The notes below the pieces were generated by a model, which saw only the letters and a list, made by a program, of their open reading frames with translations, had not been told where the DNA came from and ran no database searches. DNA of 64,000 nucleotides. Source: Allolobophora icterica (taxonomy: Eukaryota; Annelida; Clitellata; Crassiclitellata; Lumbricidae). Every line of letters starts with the position of its first letter. Positions within the stretch are counted from its first letter, which is position 1. The position numbers and the translations under genes were made by a program. This document shows, piece by piece, positions 24,050 through 35,230 of the stretch. The stretch spans positions 24,654,099 through 24,718,098 of the forward strand of contig OY744604.1 in assembly GCA_963556255.1 (NCBI GenBank). The letters are read 5' to 3'.

Positions 24050-25060
24050 CATTCTAGTGTTGACCTTGCTGTCACTGTTGTTTCGATATCGAAGACTGTC
24101 AAAACGCTGGGGTCACTTTGGACAGTGATCTCACATTCCAATCCCACATAATAAATCTTTGCAAATCTTGTTTCTGCCATATCAGGGCAATTCGTCACAT
24201 AAGGTCTAATCATACCAGCAACATGTCACAGACCATGGCATGTTCTCTTTTCTGCACTTGCCTCGATTATGCCAACTCTGTGTTTGCAGGCATGTCAGAC
24301 CTTCAAGTCAACAGGCATCAACGCATCCAAAATTCTCTGGCTCGCGTGGTGCTGCATGTATATTATCGTTCAAACTCATTAACTCTGCTCCAGCAGCAGG
24401 CCCTTAGCCAGAAATAAAGAGTGGCCCATCCAAAAGTATTCGCAGTGAGCGTACGAAGTCGCGACCGTCCGAAGTTCTGCCACTGTACGAGTCCGATTGC
24501 AATGCTCCTATGCCTAATATCACCTGGTGCTCCTTACAGAACTGTCATCTGAACGCTCGCAGTGGCTCTAGAGAAGAAGCTGGATGGTGCTGGAGGAGAA
24601 TCATGCACAATTTATGCCCATCTAAAATAATTGTCACCCGTCCAAAGGACAGGTGGACTGGTGACTGACTAGGGGCCTGTCCATCAGCTGCATTGGCTTG
24701 TTGTAGAATTCAGAATCAGATTTAAACTGGCCTGTTTGAACTATGACCTATAAAACCTTCACAATGTGCAGTCCTTCCTACAAAAGTCTCCTTACATTTC
24801 GCCATGCGGTCTTCGGTTATGGGTATTTTGGTTGAGCCTAGGGCTCTGGTGTAGTTCCTGTTGCAGCCCCTAAGGCATGGAACCGACTACAAATGTTTAT
24901 CTATTGCTCGACGCTTCTTCCTCTACCAAGAAACGCCTCAAAACTCACTACTTCTCACTGGCTTTCACACACATGAATATCTAATTGCTCTTCATCTGGT
25001 GATTGACTAACCACGCCTCAGATTCACATTTCTGTGTGACTTTGTGCACGTTAAAAATGT
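24050..25060 (+). pseudogene. LINE polymerase C-terminal region, interrupted
   Basis: VKTLGVTLDSDLTFQSHI, HIRAIRHIRSN, LDYANSVFAGMSD and RIQNSLARVVL are the standard post-catalytic blocks of CR1/L2 polymerases. The order breaks at 24421 and resumes at about 24682 with LHWLVVEFRIRFKLA, then APKAWNRL and KLTTSHW. About 260 bases between the two parts are foreign to the polymerase. Several stops make it a relic. Confidence 0.75.
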
Positions 25061-25189
25061 TCGTAATAATAAATAAATACATAACTATATGCAAAACATG
25101 CCATTGATATTTGTAACTTCTGTGGCACTGGTGTCTAATGCACAAGTCATCAGCTGATAGGGTGTGAAAATGGCCATAATCAGGAAGAT

Positions 25190-25350
25190 ATGGGGCATGG
25201 TAGCCGATTGGTTAGAACGTTTAGCTTATAACATGGACAGTACCGGTTCGAACTTCCTCTCAGGAGGTCAAATTACACTGTGTACTTTAGCATCTTTAGT
25301 CTCGATCTTTAGCAAGTCTTTCACTCACAATTGCTCAGTGCCATCGATAT
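25190..25350 (+). repeat. tRNA-derived SINE, family S1
   Basis: GGCATGGTAGCCGATTGGTT, then CCGGTTCGAAC, then a tail with AGCAAGTCTTTCACTCACAA and GTGCCATCGAT. Head and tail match the copies at 3.08, 45.07 and 58.86 kb. Confidence 0.75.
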
Positions 25351-25709
25351 TCTGTGAGTGGGTTGTGAATGCACTTCTGAACTTTGTAAAGATGCAAACA
25401 TTAAATACAGTTGTATGGTATGGTATCTTGGAATTTATTCAGAGGCACTCTCAGTGTGTGAGCCTCGTGGAAACAGAAAAGACTTTTAATGGTGAACAAC
25501 AGAAAGAGATAACCCAGTAAGTAGGGTCCCACGCAGTACGAAGGGCAGGGAGTTCCACAGGGATGGCCCACGACAGCAAAAGGGCAAGACTGAGCCAGGG
25601 CAGACCTCACCCGGGAAATGAACAGATCAAGCCGATTCAGAGAACGTAGTGGTCAATGAGAAGATGCAGAGAGAGGTTGTATTGTACTGATTACTGTTTG
25701 TGATGTTTT

Positions 25710-25940
25710 TGAGTGAAAGTCAGTGAATTATTTGTAAGAGCTTCTCAGTTTAATTACTGGAATTTGTTTTTGGTTCATTGGATTCTTCCTTAAGAGCGGC
25801 ATGCTCTCCAAAACTGAAGTAGCCGTCATAAGGTTTTGACGGTGGGTACATTGAAGTCAATATGTGTTCTTGTTTCAATTGAGCCAAGTTGACATATGCT
25901 TCAATTTACAACTTATGTGGACCTGTTTGTCCCACATTCA

Positions 25941-26003
<63 letters not shown>

Positions 26004-26262
26004 GTGGTACTTAATTACAATTGTAATTAGTAACTTTTATTGCGCTGGTGCCTAATGCGCAGGGTATCAATCGATGGCGCACCAAAACCAAGCCGTAATT
26101 AGGTCAATATCCAAAAGATCAGTCCACTAAGACAGAGAGGCAGCCTGTGGTGGATAAGCAATTTGAAAGAGGAAGTTTTTAGTTGTGAACGAAATAACAC
26201 AAGCGACTGAGCAGAGCCGAATGACACAGAGAGAGAGAGAGAGTTTCAGAAAGCAGGTAATT
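25710..26262 (-). repeat. LINE family L-B 3' region, minus, with flanking repeat
   Basis: The minus strand of 26050-26250 contains AATTGCTTATCCACCACAGG and CTGCCTCTCTGTCTTAG, matching the plus-strand LINE end at 30120-30165. A diverged direct copy of the whole segment lies at 30455-30950. The microsatellite ATT at 25938-26003 occupies a place where the other copy has only a few ATT units. Confidence 0.65.
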
Positions 26263-26264
26263 CC

Positions 26265-27277
26265 ATTTTCAGTCTGCTTATCATAAGTTTCACTCAACAG
26301 AATCTGCACTTCTTGTTGTACACAATGACATGATATGCTCAATGGACGAGGGAAAGGTTACAACACTTGTTCTTCTTGACTTGTCTGCTGCTTTTGATGC
26401 TGCAGATCATTAATTATCTTCTTCTTCATCGCCTCCAGCACTGGTTTGGTGTCTCTGGTCCTGCACTAAATTGGTTTTGTACTTATCTTGGTCCACGCAC
26501 TGAATTAGTGTCTTTAAATAGTAAATACTCACTTAGTACATTGTTGTCATCTGGTGTTCCACAAGGTTCTGTGCTTGGAGCCAGTGCAGAACATCCCGCA
26601 TATAAACAGAAACTTGGCCGAGTCTGGGGTTGTGACTAATGAGGTGTGCTGCAAAACCCGGTCCAAGCACTCAAGGTGGGCAATTGGGAGGCCAGCATAA
26701 GGGGCGCTACAATAGGCCAGACAGGAATCCACAAAAGCATGGACAACGGGGGAAGCAGCCGCCTGTGTCAGAGTGCAAGAGACCACCTACCAAACCAAAT
26801 GTACTGGGTCTTTGCCGGGTTTAACCATAAGCAGTTTGAGGACATCCAGGCATCCAAAATCCCCTCGACTGGTCTAATCTCTCGAACATGCGAATATGCT
26901 GATTATACTCAAATCTACATTTCATTTGACAGTCTGTCATGTGACTCATCTGTGCAGTTGTTGTCTGCTGTCTTTGATGAGATACCTGTAGTCTTGGATG
27001 GCAGCCAATAAAGTCTTCCTTAACCCATCAAAGAATGAATTTCTGCTACTTGGCAGTAACTTAAAATATCTGATTGGCTCAAGTCATTGAAACTTGGTGA
27101 CTCAACTTTTTAGCAGACAGATGCTGCTCGTAATTTAGACATATGTAGTTTTATACCATGTGTCTCACTGGTCATGTAAACAGATTTTGTAAGTCATCAT
27201 AGATGTTCATTCATGACATATGCAAAATTAGGCGTTATGTGTTCATGTCTGCAAGGACATCTATGGCAGATGCATTG
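26265..27277 (+). pseudogene. LINE family L-B reverse transcriptase, 5' part
   Basis: Translation gives QSAYHKFHSTESALLVVHND, LVLLDLSAAFDAADH (the first catalytic Asp block), WFGVSGPALNWF and SGVPQGSVLG. The frame is then replaced between about 26580 and 26870 by unrelated sequence and resumes with EYADYTQIYISFD, in which the YADD box has become YADY. The minus strand of the intervening piece encodes VVHAFVDSCLAYCSAPYAGL, a C-terminal LINE block in the wrong orientation. The element continues after transposon copy B at 29683. Confidence 0.8.
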
Positions 27278-29674
27278 TAGGGTGTTTTTATGATGCACGT
27301 GATTTTTTTAACTCAAAGATCTTTTAACGGCCAGTTCGAATTATCATGCCAATTAGCGTATAAACGCCATATCCGAAATTATATCGCGATAGCTGAACAT
27401 TTAGGACTGGCGCAAGGCCACCGAAATTAGGAACCCGGTGACCTGTCTCGGTTTGGCCAAAATTTTAGACGTTACGATGTCTGTTCTTCGTGTTTTCGAT
27501 CTTCAACATAAATTATAGTAATTAATTAAGCTATTGTGGGTTTCTAGAGAAGACACCTGGTGCTACATCAATAGCATGGTATTTAACGCGAGTGGCTGTC
27601 TCCATTGGTAAGAGTATGTGTTTGATCCCCGAATGAGTTTGTGCCAATCAGATAATGTCGTGGTTTCCGATCGGAGCAATCTGTCTACAACAATAATTCC
27701 CTCGCCCATGACGATATCGTGCAAGCATGGCGTTAGCGACGGAAGTTTCTCTGTTGGCAACATCATCTGAGGAAGAGGCGTCATCAAATAGCTCAGAAAG
27801 AGAACTAGAACCTTCAGCGTCAGCTGGACCACCAAAGCGGCAAAAGGGAACAATCTCTGTAGTTACCCGTGATGTTGCAGCAGCTCTATAGATCGTACCA
27901 AAACCAGCAGCAGGAATGCCTCTCACATTTTCTCTGCTCTCGCTGCATCCAATCTATATGCAGCACCAGCTGGTGAGCTGATCTTCAGTCCTTCTGCTAT
28001 CCATCGAGCAAGGAAGGATAACCGTGCAGCCCTAGCAGCTGAGATTCGTGAATCTTTCGATCCGAAGGTTCCCCTTACAAGATCATGCCAGATTTTACAG
28101 AAACTGGACGAGTGTGTGTTGATCGTCTTCCAATAATGGTATCTGGTAAGGATGTGACCAAACTATTGGCCATCCCCAAACTCCAATCCGGGACTGCTGC
28201 CTTCATGGCAGATGCGTGTTTGGCCGAGATCAGAAGTTGGGGATTGGAAGACAGAATCGTGGCCATGCGTTTCGACACCACGGCGAGTAACACGGGTTGC
28301 AAGGGCGGCGTATGCATCAAGCTGGAAACGCAATTAGGAAAAGACCTCTTGAACCTTACCTGTCGACATCATGTTTCTGAAATTGTTCTGGAAAAGGTAT
28401 TTTCACTGCATGATTCTGTAAGGTCTCCAAAATTGGAACTCTTCAGTCATTTCCGTGACTTCTGGCCGCAAATCGATCAGACCAAGTATCGCACAGCAAT
28501 AGAGGATAACAACGCAGCACAAAGAGTCAAAGAAATTCGAGAGAATGTCATCACCTTCGCACTGCAGGAACTGAATGCTGAATACCACAGAGACGACTAC
28601 GAAGAGCTACTAGAACTAACAGTCATTTTCCTAGGAGGAATTCAACCGAAAAGAATAAAGTTCAGGTACCCAGGGGCATTTCACCGCGCGCGTTGGATGG
28701 CACGTGCGGTTTATGCAATCAAGATGTGGCTTTTCAGATAGCAGTTTCCCATTCAACAACACCAGAGGGCATCTCGACAATCTTACTCTCAAAAGATGTG
28801 GAATCATCTACCTCGAGTTTCACTTTTTGTGACCACAACCTACGTGGAGTACTGGTTCATCTGTACATCACCCATTGAAGCCCCAAGGAACGATCTTCAA
28901 TTCTTGAAGGCAATCCATACTTACCCAGACAAGGAAGTCTCACAGGTAGCCCTAACAGCATTTTCCCGACACATTTGGTATTTGTCGGAGACCTTGGTTG
29001 GCCTCAGCCTTTTTGACGATTCAGTCACCTTCGACGAAAAACAGCGCATGGTCTATAACATGCGCAACAATCAGGGATCCGACGAACCTCCAAAGAGGCT
29101 TCCTCCCATACATGATCCATCTACAGAAGCGCTATCCGATTTTTTTTACTACTTCTACCATCAAACTTTTCCAGCTCCTCAAATTCGATTACGCTTTTCT
29201 TGATCGAGATCCACAACAATATGGGAGTCAGAGCATTCGTTCAATGAGGCGAAAGACATTATATCCGCCCTAAGAGTGACGAACGATTTAGCGGAGAGAG
29301 GAGTGGCTCTAATGCAGTCCTTCAATGAAGCCCTGGTTCGAAACGAGGAAGAGAAACAATTTGTTCTTCAAATGGTTGAATACCATCGAAATAGATTCCC
29401 AAAAGCACTAAAGGGACTAGGTAATGACAAATAACTGAAGGTTCTTGGTTTGCTTTTGCCTTTTTTTATGTTTAAGTGTTGAAATTGTTTGGATCTTCGA
29501 GAATTACAATGTATGACATTGTTTTCTACGTGGTAATTTTCCCGGGCTTTGCGCCAGTTCTAAATCTCTTTTGATTTTCATCTAATTTGGCAAATGTTAA
29601 TGTTTCTCAAGGTGGAACACAAAAACAAACTGGCCGATATTAATTTTGAAACTTCATATTATAGACACACCCTA
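27278..29674 (+). mobile_element. hAT-like transposon copy B, full length 2397 bp
   Basis: Ends are TAGGGTGTTTTTA and, on the minus strand, TAGGGTGTGTCTA. They are flanked by identical octamers ATGCATTG (27270-27277 and 29675-29682). Removing the element and one octamer restores a continuous LINE frame (..MADALVSC.LDYCN..), which proves both boundaries. It is very similar to copy A throughout. Confidence 0.95.
27727..29434 (+). pseudogene. hAT-like transposase, copy B
   Basis: ATG at 27727 begins the same Ser/Glu-rich N-terminus as copy A. A TA insertion near 27889 introduces an immediate stop. A 16-base deletion near 28078 removes the TIHWDGK block, including its Asp. From 28085 the frame runs through RFDTTASNTG, CRHHVSEIVLEKVF and GAFHRARWMARAVYAIK to a TAG at 28739 that copy A also carries. 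Later frames contain APRNDLQFLKAIHTYPDKE, HIWYLSETLVGL and a C-terminal NDLAERGVALMQSFNEA. The product cannot be active. Confidence 0.85.
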
Positions 29675-29682
29675 ATGCATTG

Positions 29683-30260
29683 GTTTCCTGTTGACTAGAT
29701 TACTGTAACTTGCTTCTTCCTAGTATCAATAAGAAAACATCCTGAAGCTCTGAAGAGAGTGCACAACTCTCTGGCTAGAGTCATCACTACTACATCAAAA
29801 TATCAACACATTACCTATGTGCTTCAATCTTTGCATTGGCTTCTTGTTCAGCAAAGAATTAGTTTAATTGGGGCTCATAGTTTATAAAACTTTGAACTCT
29901 AGCCTGCCACCATACTTAATCAGTTCTTTTTCCCAGACTTGTCATTATTCAACGACTTCATCTGATTATCTTTGTCTAGTCATACCTAAATCAAGAACTG
30001 TTCTTGGTGAATGAGCTTTTCGGTTGCTGGACCTACTTTTTGGAACTCTGCCTGTGTCTGTGCACTCTTCTCAGTCGCTTGTGTCATTTCGTTCTCGACT
30101 TAAAACTCACCTCTTTCAAACTGCTTATCCACCATAGGCTGCCTCTCTGTCTTACGAACTGATCTTCTGCATTGGCCTGATTATGGCTTGGTTTTGGTGT
30201 GCCATGCACACGTCATTGAACTCGAAAAGATCACGGTTTATGCTTTATGCATTAGACACT
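29683..30260 (+). pseudogene. LINE family L-B, 3' part
   Basis: Continues the polymerase of 26265-27277: LDYCNLLLPSIN, RVHNSLARVITT, LQSLHWLLVQQRI, then a decayed end with CTTTCAAACTGCTTATCC and CTGCCTCTCTGTC. Beyond the coding part the 3' end contains GGCTTGGTTTTGGTGTGCC. Confidence 0.75.
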
Positions 30261-30284
30261 GGCACAATTGTAATTGTAATTAGA

Positions 30285-30385
30285 CACCGGCGCAATTGTA
30301 ACTGTAATCGCGAGTTTATATAGCGCCACTCTAAATAAGAGGAGCTCCTGACCCGGATCAGTATCTTCACAGGTTTTTAGGCAGT
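30285..30385 (-). repeat. LINE L-A-like tail fragment
   Basis: TGTAACTGTAATCGCGAG and TATATAGCGCCACTCTAAA resemble the tail at 14.8 kb. Confidence 0.45.
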
Positions 30386-30454
30386 TGCGGAACTGGACAT
30401 GAGGGAGAGTGAGGAGGTCAAAACCAAGGAAATTACTAATTAGCGGGACAATAA

Positions 30455-30950
30455 CAATCTCTAAGTGAAAGTCAGTGAATTAGTTGTAAGAGTTTCTCAG
30501 TTTAATTACTGGATTTTGTTGTTGGTTCATTGGAACCTCCCTTGAAGGCGCCACACTCTCCAGAACTGAAGTAGCGGTAACAGGATTTTGACTGAAAGTA
30601 CATTGAAGCCAATATGTGTTCTTGTTTCAATTGAGCCAAGTTGACATATGCTTCACTTTACAGCTTGTGGAGACCTGTTTGTCCCACATTCATATTATTG
30701 TTATTAAGCATTACCGGTAGTTATAATTGTAATTAGTAAATTCCTATTGTGCCGGTGTTTATTATGCACAAGGCATCAATCGATGGCACATGAAAACCAG
30801 GTCAATATCCAGAAGATCAGTCCACTAAGACAGAGAGGCAGCCTATGGTGGATAAGCAATTTGAAAGAGGAAGTTTTAAGTTGAAAGTGAAATAACACAA
30901 GCGACTGAATAGACACCACTGACACAGGAAGAGGGAGTTCCAGAAAGTAG
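30455..30950 (-). repeat. Diverged direct copy of 25710-26262
   Basis: Shared landmarks in the same order: GTGAAAGTCAGTGAATTA, TCTCAGTTTAATTACTGGA, CAATATGTGTTCTTGTTTCA, CCTGTTTGTCCCACATTCAT, ATCAATCGATGGC and CAGTCCACTAAGACAGAGAG. Substitutions and small indels are scattered throughout. Confidence 0.85.
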
Positions 30951-31215
30951 GTATATGTCCAGCAATCAAAAAACTTCGTTAAAATAGTTTGATGGCCTAT
31001 TTGTCAGAGAATTCTGACTCTCCTCATGAAAGCTGTTGTTAGTATTAAAGCTCTGTGTATTTGTAATGATCTCCCAAACCACACAATGATTCCCAGCTAC
31101 ACAACATGCTATAAGATGTTATAGTGTAGAGAAGAATCTATTTAGATTATATAATGTAGGATAGTAGAGCTACATAAATGTAACTTAATTAAAATGCCAG
31201 CAGCTAAGCCAGCAT

Positions 31216-32203
31216 TGTAGGGATTAATTAATATTAGATAGCGGGGTTCATCATATCTGCGCAAAGGACAGCAGACGATGTGGACTCACCTCATTGGTCA
31301 GGACGAACAGCTGATCAAAACCGTTATGGCGAAGCGGATGACGACTCGGTAACCAAGCAACCGTGGTGACGTGGCGTGGAGATACGGCAGTTCGATTTTT
31401 GATTTCAACTGAACAAGACGTTCTAGAAATCTTGAGTGGATCGACTCGGTGGATGTTGGACTAAGTCGATGAGAGGGCATCGTTAGTCAATATGATCGGT
31501 TTTGCGAAACGATCGATGCAGTTGAGTTTATAAGTCGAGACGTTGGACAGCGAGGATCGAATAATTCGAGTGAAACGCTCTCGTAACAAACCGTTGCGAA
31601 GCGTGACTTTCCATCATAGGAAGTCGACATTTGCGAAGCGATCTTGTCAACGGACTTAAAGAGTTATTCCGCGAGTGAAGTGTACGTTACTCTGGAGTAG
31701 TAAAGCACACACTCGGGTTGTAACGACGGTCTCTTTGGGAGAGACATCAAGCTACGAGAAGTCACGAGAACGGTGGACAGTCGAGCTTCGACGAGGGAGA
31801 AACAAGGCGATTTGCGAACGGATCTGCGAACTCATCAGATGAATAAACGGATGAAAGACAGCTTTTCCACGAGGAACAAACTGTGAGAACATTCCGTGCT
31901 AAAGGGTCTTACTGGGAGGTAGCAATAGGCAATAAAATCTAGATAGCAAAGATGCTGGCTAGGTAGGGAATAAGGCAAAGTAGACATAGGATAACTAGAC
32001 AATGAACTGTTACATGCTTTAACTGATATACATTATATTCATATTCATTTAAATGCATACACAGGTGTTCTCTGTTCATTTCCCTAGTCAAATAGATAGG
32101 CCTATGCATTTACTTGTCCAGTAAAGACAAGATGAAACAAAACTAAAGTAGTCGTGAGTGTAGAACATAACACTAAGCACTCTTAGTATAGGGTGGCGCT
32201 ACA
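31216..32203 (+). mobile_element. 5' LTR of a gypsy-like retrotransposon
   Basis: The boundaries fit an LTR. It begins TGTAG and ends CTACA, a 5-bp terminal inversion, for a length of 988 bp. Four bases later comes a primer-binding-site-like TGGGGGCTCG, and a gag-like frame follows at 32592. No second copy of this sequence is in the window, so the 3' half of the element is missing and direct proof by LTR comparison is not possible. Confidence 0.75.
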
Positions 32204-32207
32204 TAAA

Positions 32208-32226
32208 TGGGGGCTCGCTCTCGGGA
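32208..32226 (+). promoter_or_regulatory. Primer-binding site
   Basis: TGGGGGCTCGCTCTCGGGA lies just 3' of the LTR. It resembles the proline-tRNA primer sites of some retroelements, with two extra bases inside. The primer assignment is inference. Confidence 0.6.
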
Positions 32227-32591
32227 TTGAATTATATAATCAATTAAGGACATTGATTAAAACGAACTAGGATCATATCTTAGACACAAGAGGTGTATTT
32301 AGATAGGATAGAATAAGTAAACAGAGATATTTACTTACGCGCTAGATATAGCATATTTTGTCGTCTGCGGTATTCATTAATACGCATGACGTAATTGAAT
32401 TTTGAATTGTGACCAATCATACGTTGTCGAAGGTGAGGTCAGGTCAACGGTTGCAAATCGTAAAAGCTAACTATTGGTAAGAGTTAGGTCAGGTCAAGGT
32501 TGTTCAGTGTTTAAGTTATAAACAAGGTGAACTAGCTTTGAAATCTGAAATTTATCTTGAGCCTTATATCAAAGAAAATTGATATATCGCA

Positions 32592-33345
32592 ATGGCTGGT
32601 GAGATTCAGAAGTGGATTAAGGTGGCGCAGGACCTTGGATACGCAGAAGATGCTGTTAGAGAATATGTCAAGGACAGGCAGAATGAGATTAGGGAAGATA
32701 AAAGACGTGAGGCTGAGGAAAAGCTACGTCTAGCGGAAATGGAAAAAGAAGAGAAAAGACGCGAGGCTGAAAGGGAAGATAAAAGGCGTGAGGCTGAAGA
32801 AAGGCTACGCCTAGCTGAACTGGAAAATCAAAAGGAAGATAAAAGGCGTCAGGCTGAGGAAAAGCTACGTCTAGCAGAAATGGAAAAGGAAATAAAACTT
32901 AAAGAACTAGAGCTTCAGATGACACGGGAGACAAGACGAGAAGATGGAGATAGGATACGACTTGATGGAGATGGAGAGTATTCTGGACAGGCAAATAATG
33001 CCAAACATGTTAAGATGCCCATTTTCAGAGAAGAAAAAGATTGTTTAGATGCCTATCTCCTCAGATTCGAGAGGACATGTACAGCATACAGAGTTCCGAA
33101 TGAGTTATGGGTTCTGACACTAGTAAAGTCGCTTCAAGGCAAAGCGCTCGAAGTGTATGAACGAATGAGTATAGAAGAATCTCAAGACTATGAAAAGTTA
33201 AAGGAGAGACTACTCATAAGGTTCAAATTGTCAGAATCGGGGTACAGAAATTTGTTTAAACAAAGCCCTAGAGAAAAAGATGAAACTCCGGAACAATATG
33301 TAGGAAGACTTAAGCGTTACTTAAGACAGTGGCATCAAATGATGA
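32592..33345 (+). CDS. Gag-like protein of the gypsy-like element, truncated
   Basis: ATG at 32592 starts about 250 codons of convincing protein. Residues 25-130 are a highly charged coiled coil with three imperfect copies of EDKRREAEEKLRLAEMEKE. From about residue 150 a capsid-like helical domain follows, with PIFREEKDCLDAYLLRFE, VKSLQGKALEVYERM, LKERLLIRFKLSESGY and ETPEQYVGRLKRYLRQW. This order is familiar from metazoan gypsy gag proteins. The frame then runs into a GTG repeat, a Helitron-like hairpin and microsatellite DNA. The nucleocapsid, protease and polymerase are absent. It would have formed the particle shell in the cytoplasm. Confidence 0.75.
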
Positions 33346-33376
33346 CAGTGGTAGTGGTGGTGGTGGTGGTGGTGGC
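33346..33376. repeat. (GGT)n microsatellite
   Basis: About ten GTG/GGT triplets mark where gag homology ends. Confidence 0.9.
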
Positions 33377-33381
33377 TTATA

Positions 33382-33412
33382 ACCCCGGGCAACGCCGGGT
33401 AAACCTGCTAGT
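33382..33412 (+). mobile_element. Helitron-like 3' terminus
   Basis: ACCCCGGGCAACGCCGGGT folds into a short GC-rich hairpin with two bulges. Seven bases later comes CTAG followed by T. A GC hairpin shortly before CTRR-T is the usual 3' end of Helitrons. The 5' TC end and any Rep/helicase are not identifiable, so this is probably a small non-autonomous element or just its tail. Confidence 0.55.
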
Positions 33413-33414
33413 AA

Positions 33415-33812
33415 CCTATATTTCACATGTATATATCATACATACATATATACATACATGCATAATATACATATATACATACAAACATATATACATACAT
33501 GCATAATATACATATATACATATATACCTACATATATACATGCATATATACATACATATATACATACATACATGTATACATACATACATATATGCACACA
33601 TACATATATAGTATATACATATATACATACATACATAAACACATAAATACATACACACACTCATACGTACATACAACCATCCATCCATACATAAATACAT
33701 ACATGCATGCATACATACATAAATACATACATGCATACATATATACATACATGCATACATACGTACATACATCCATACATAAATACATACATGCATACAT
33801 ACATACAAGCAT
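33415..33812. repeat. (CATA)n microsatellite
   Basis: Imperfect CATA/TACA tetranucleotides for about 400 bases, with GCAT variants. Confidence 0.95.
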
Positions 33813-33839
33813 ACAATTCTGGTTTATTGCCTGATCTGC

Positions 33840-34000
33840 CTCTTTATTAGCTGGTGGCCCAAGTGCCTCGTTCCGCTGTCTTAAAACCTCTTTCTATTCA
33901 CTGGGTCTTTCGCACTGGGAGCGCCTCTGATTAGCGAATACTGTGAGAGGCGCTTTATAAATGTTTAGATACAATACAATACAATACAATACAATACATG
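33840..34000 (+). repeat. LINE 3' end with (ATACA)n tail
   Basis: GAGAGGCGCTTTATAAATG followed by five ATACA units is typical of CR1/L2-type 3' ends. Confidence 0.6.
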
Positions 34001-34211
34001 ACACACACGGGATTACAAGGCCTTCGCAGCGAAGGGGTTAACAAGCCTTAAGTTAAGAACTAGTCGACTAACCAGTATTATTTTTACACCTGAATGACAC
34101 TAACAAGTCTTTAGTCTATACCTTTACAACATTAACAAGCTGACACTAGTCTAGGCCAACAGGGCTATTAAGGTTTATCAATCAAATGTAGAAATAGGCT
34201 TATTACACAGA

Positions 34212-34285
34212 TGGGGGATTGTGTCCAGGGGGGATCATGTCCTAGCTAAAATCGGGGTATTCTGTCCGGGGGGATAATGTCCGTT
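34212..34285. repeat. G-run/TGTCC repeated motif
   Basis: GGGGGATTGTGTCC, GGGGGATCATGTCC, GGGGTATTCTGTCC and GGGGGATAATGTCC form four near-copies within 75 bases, related in style to 7256-7355. Confidence 0.65.
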
Positions 34286-35230
34286 CCCCTTTTTTACATG
34301 TCTTGGACCATCTATTGGCCAGATATTCTGTTTTTCAAAAGGTTTTGTGAAAACTGGTCCAAACTAAACAATGAACAGCAACAAATCCCGAAGATATCGG
34401 TAGCCGTGGACGTTTTTAAAACGTTCTCATCAGATCAGCTCACAAATTTTCACCCTCGGGAGGACTACCGTGAATTCCTTAGCCTTGCCGCATTGATGGT
34501 ATGGCTGGATGCACCAAACTGTCCAAACACCACTGGTATTCGCAAGTCTGGTGCTCTTCATAGAGCACATTGGATGGCCAAGGCCATTAAATGAAAATTG
34601 AGTTGCTGTATGATGGGAATGAGACTGTTATCTGCTTAACAATTTGTGAATTACAGGGATTACAATGCTTCAACCATTTTGTTGTATCTGTGTGCATTCA
34701 ATTCTGGTTTATTGCCTGATCTGCAGCTAATGCTTCATTTAATGACATCCTGTTAATTAGGAGATTACAAGCATACAACGATCCTGGTCTCAGCAATACT
34801 GAACTTAAAGCATTGCAATACTATTTGTGGTACTTGAGTCCAGAGTTGCAAGTCTGCACTGTTCTCAAATCTTTTAACACCAGACGAGAAAGCAAACTCA
34901 GTAATCCGAACATGACCTCCGAACGGGGATCGCATTTAGTCAAGTCTCTTCCAAAATCTTTAGCAGATCTGCCTATTTGTCGAAGTTTCTTACAGTATAC
35001 CGGCATTGACGACAGTTTTTGTCAAGAGTCCTGCTGCAAGTTGGCCATCCTTGAAATAGTGCAATGAAGCTGTTATAATTGTGAACAACTTGACATGCAT
35101 CATTGACTGTGCAGAGCTGGTGTAACTTTGATACAGGCATTTAACGAAACAACAACAAATGAAGATCAGAAGCAGTTCCCACTGCAAGTTGTTGAAAAAC
35201 ATAGAAAGGACTTTTCCCAAATTTCAACCG
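34277..35230 (+). pseudogene. Second, divergent hAT-like transposase relic
   Basis: Order of blocks: NFHPREDYREFLSLAALMVW, GALHRAHWMAKAI (the counterpart of GAFHRARWMARAV in copies A and B), FWFIA, ASFNDILLIRRLQAYN, LKALQYYLWYLSPEL (counterpart of HIWYLSETL), and a decayed C-terminus with DCAE and KIRSS. It shares architecture with copies A and B but little nucleotide identity, so it is another lineage of the same group. Stops and frame changes separate the blocks. No terminal repeats were found. Confidence 0.7.
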
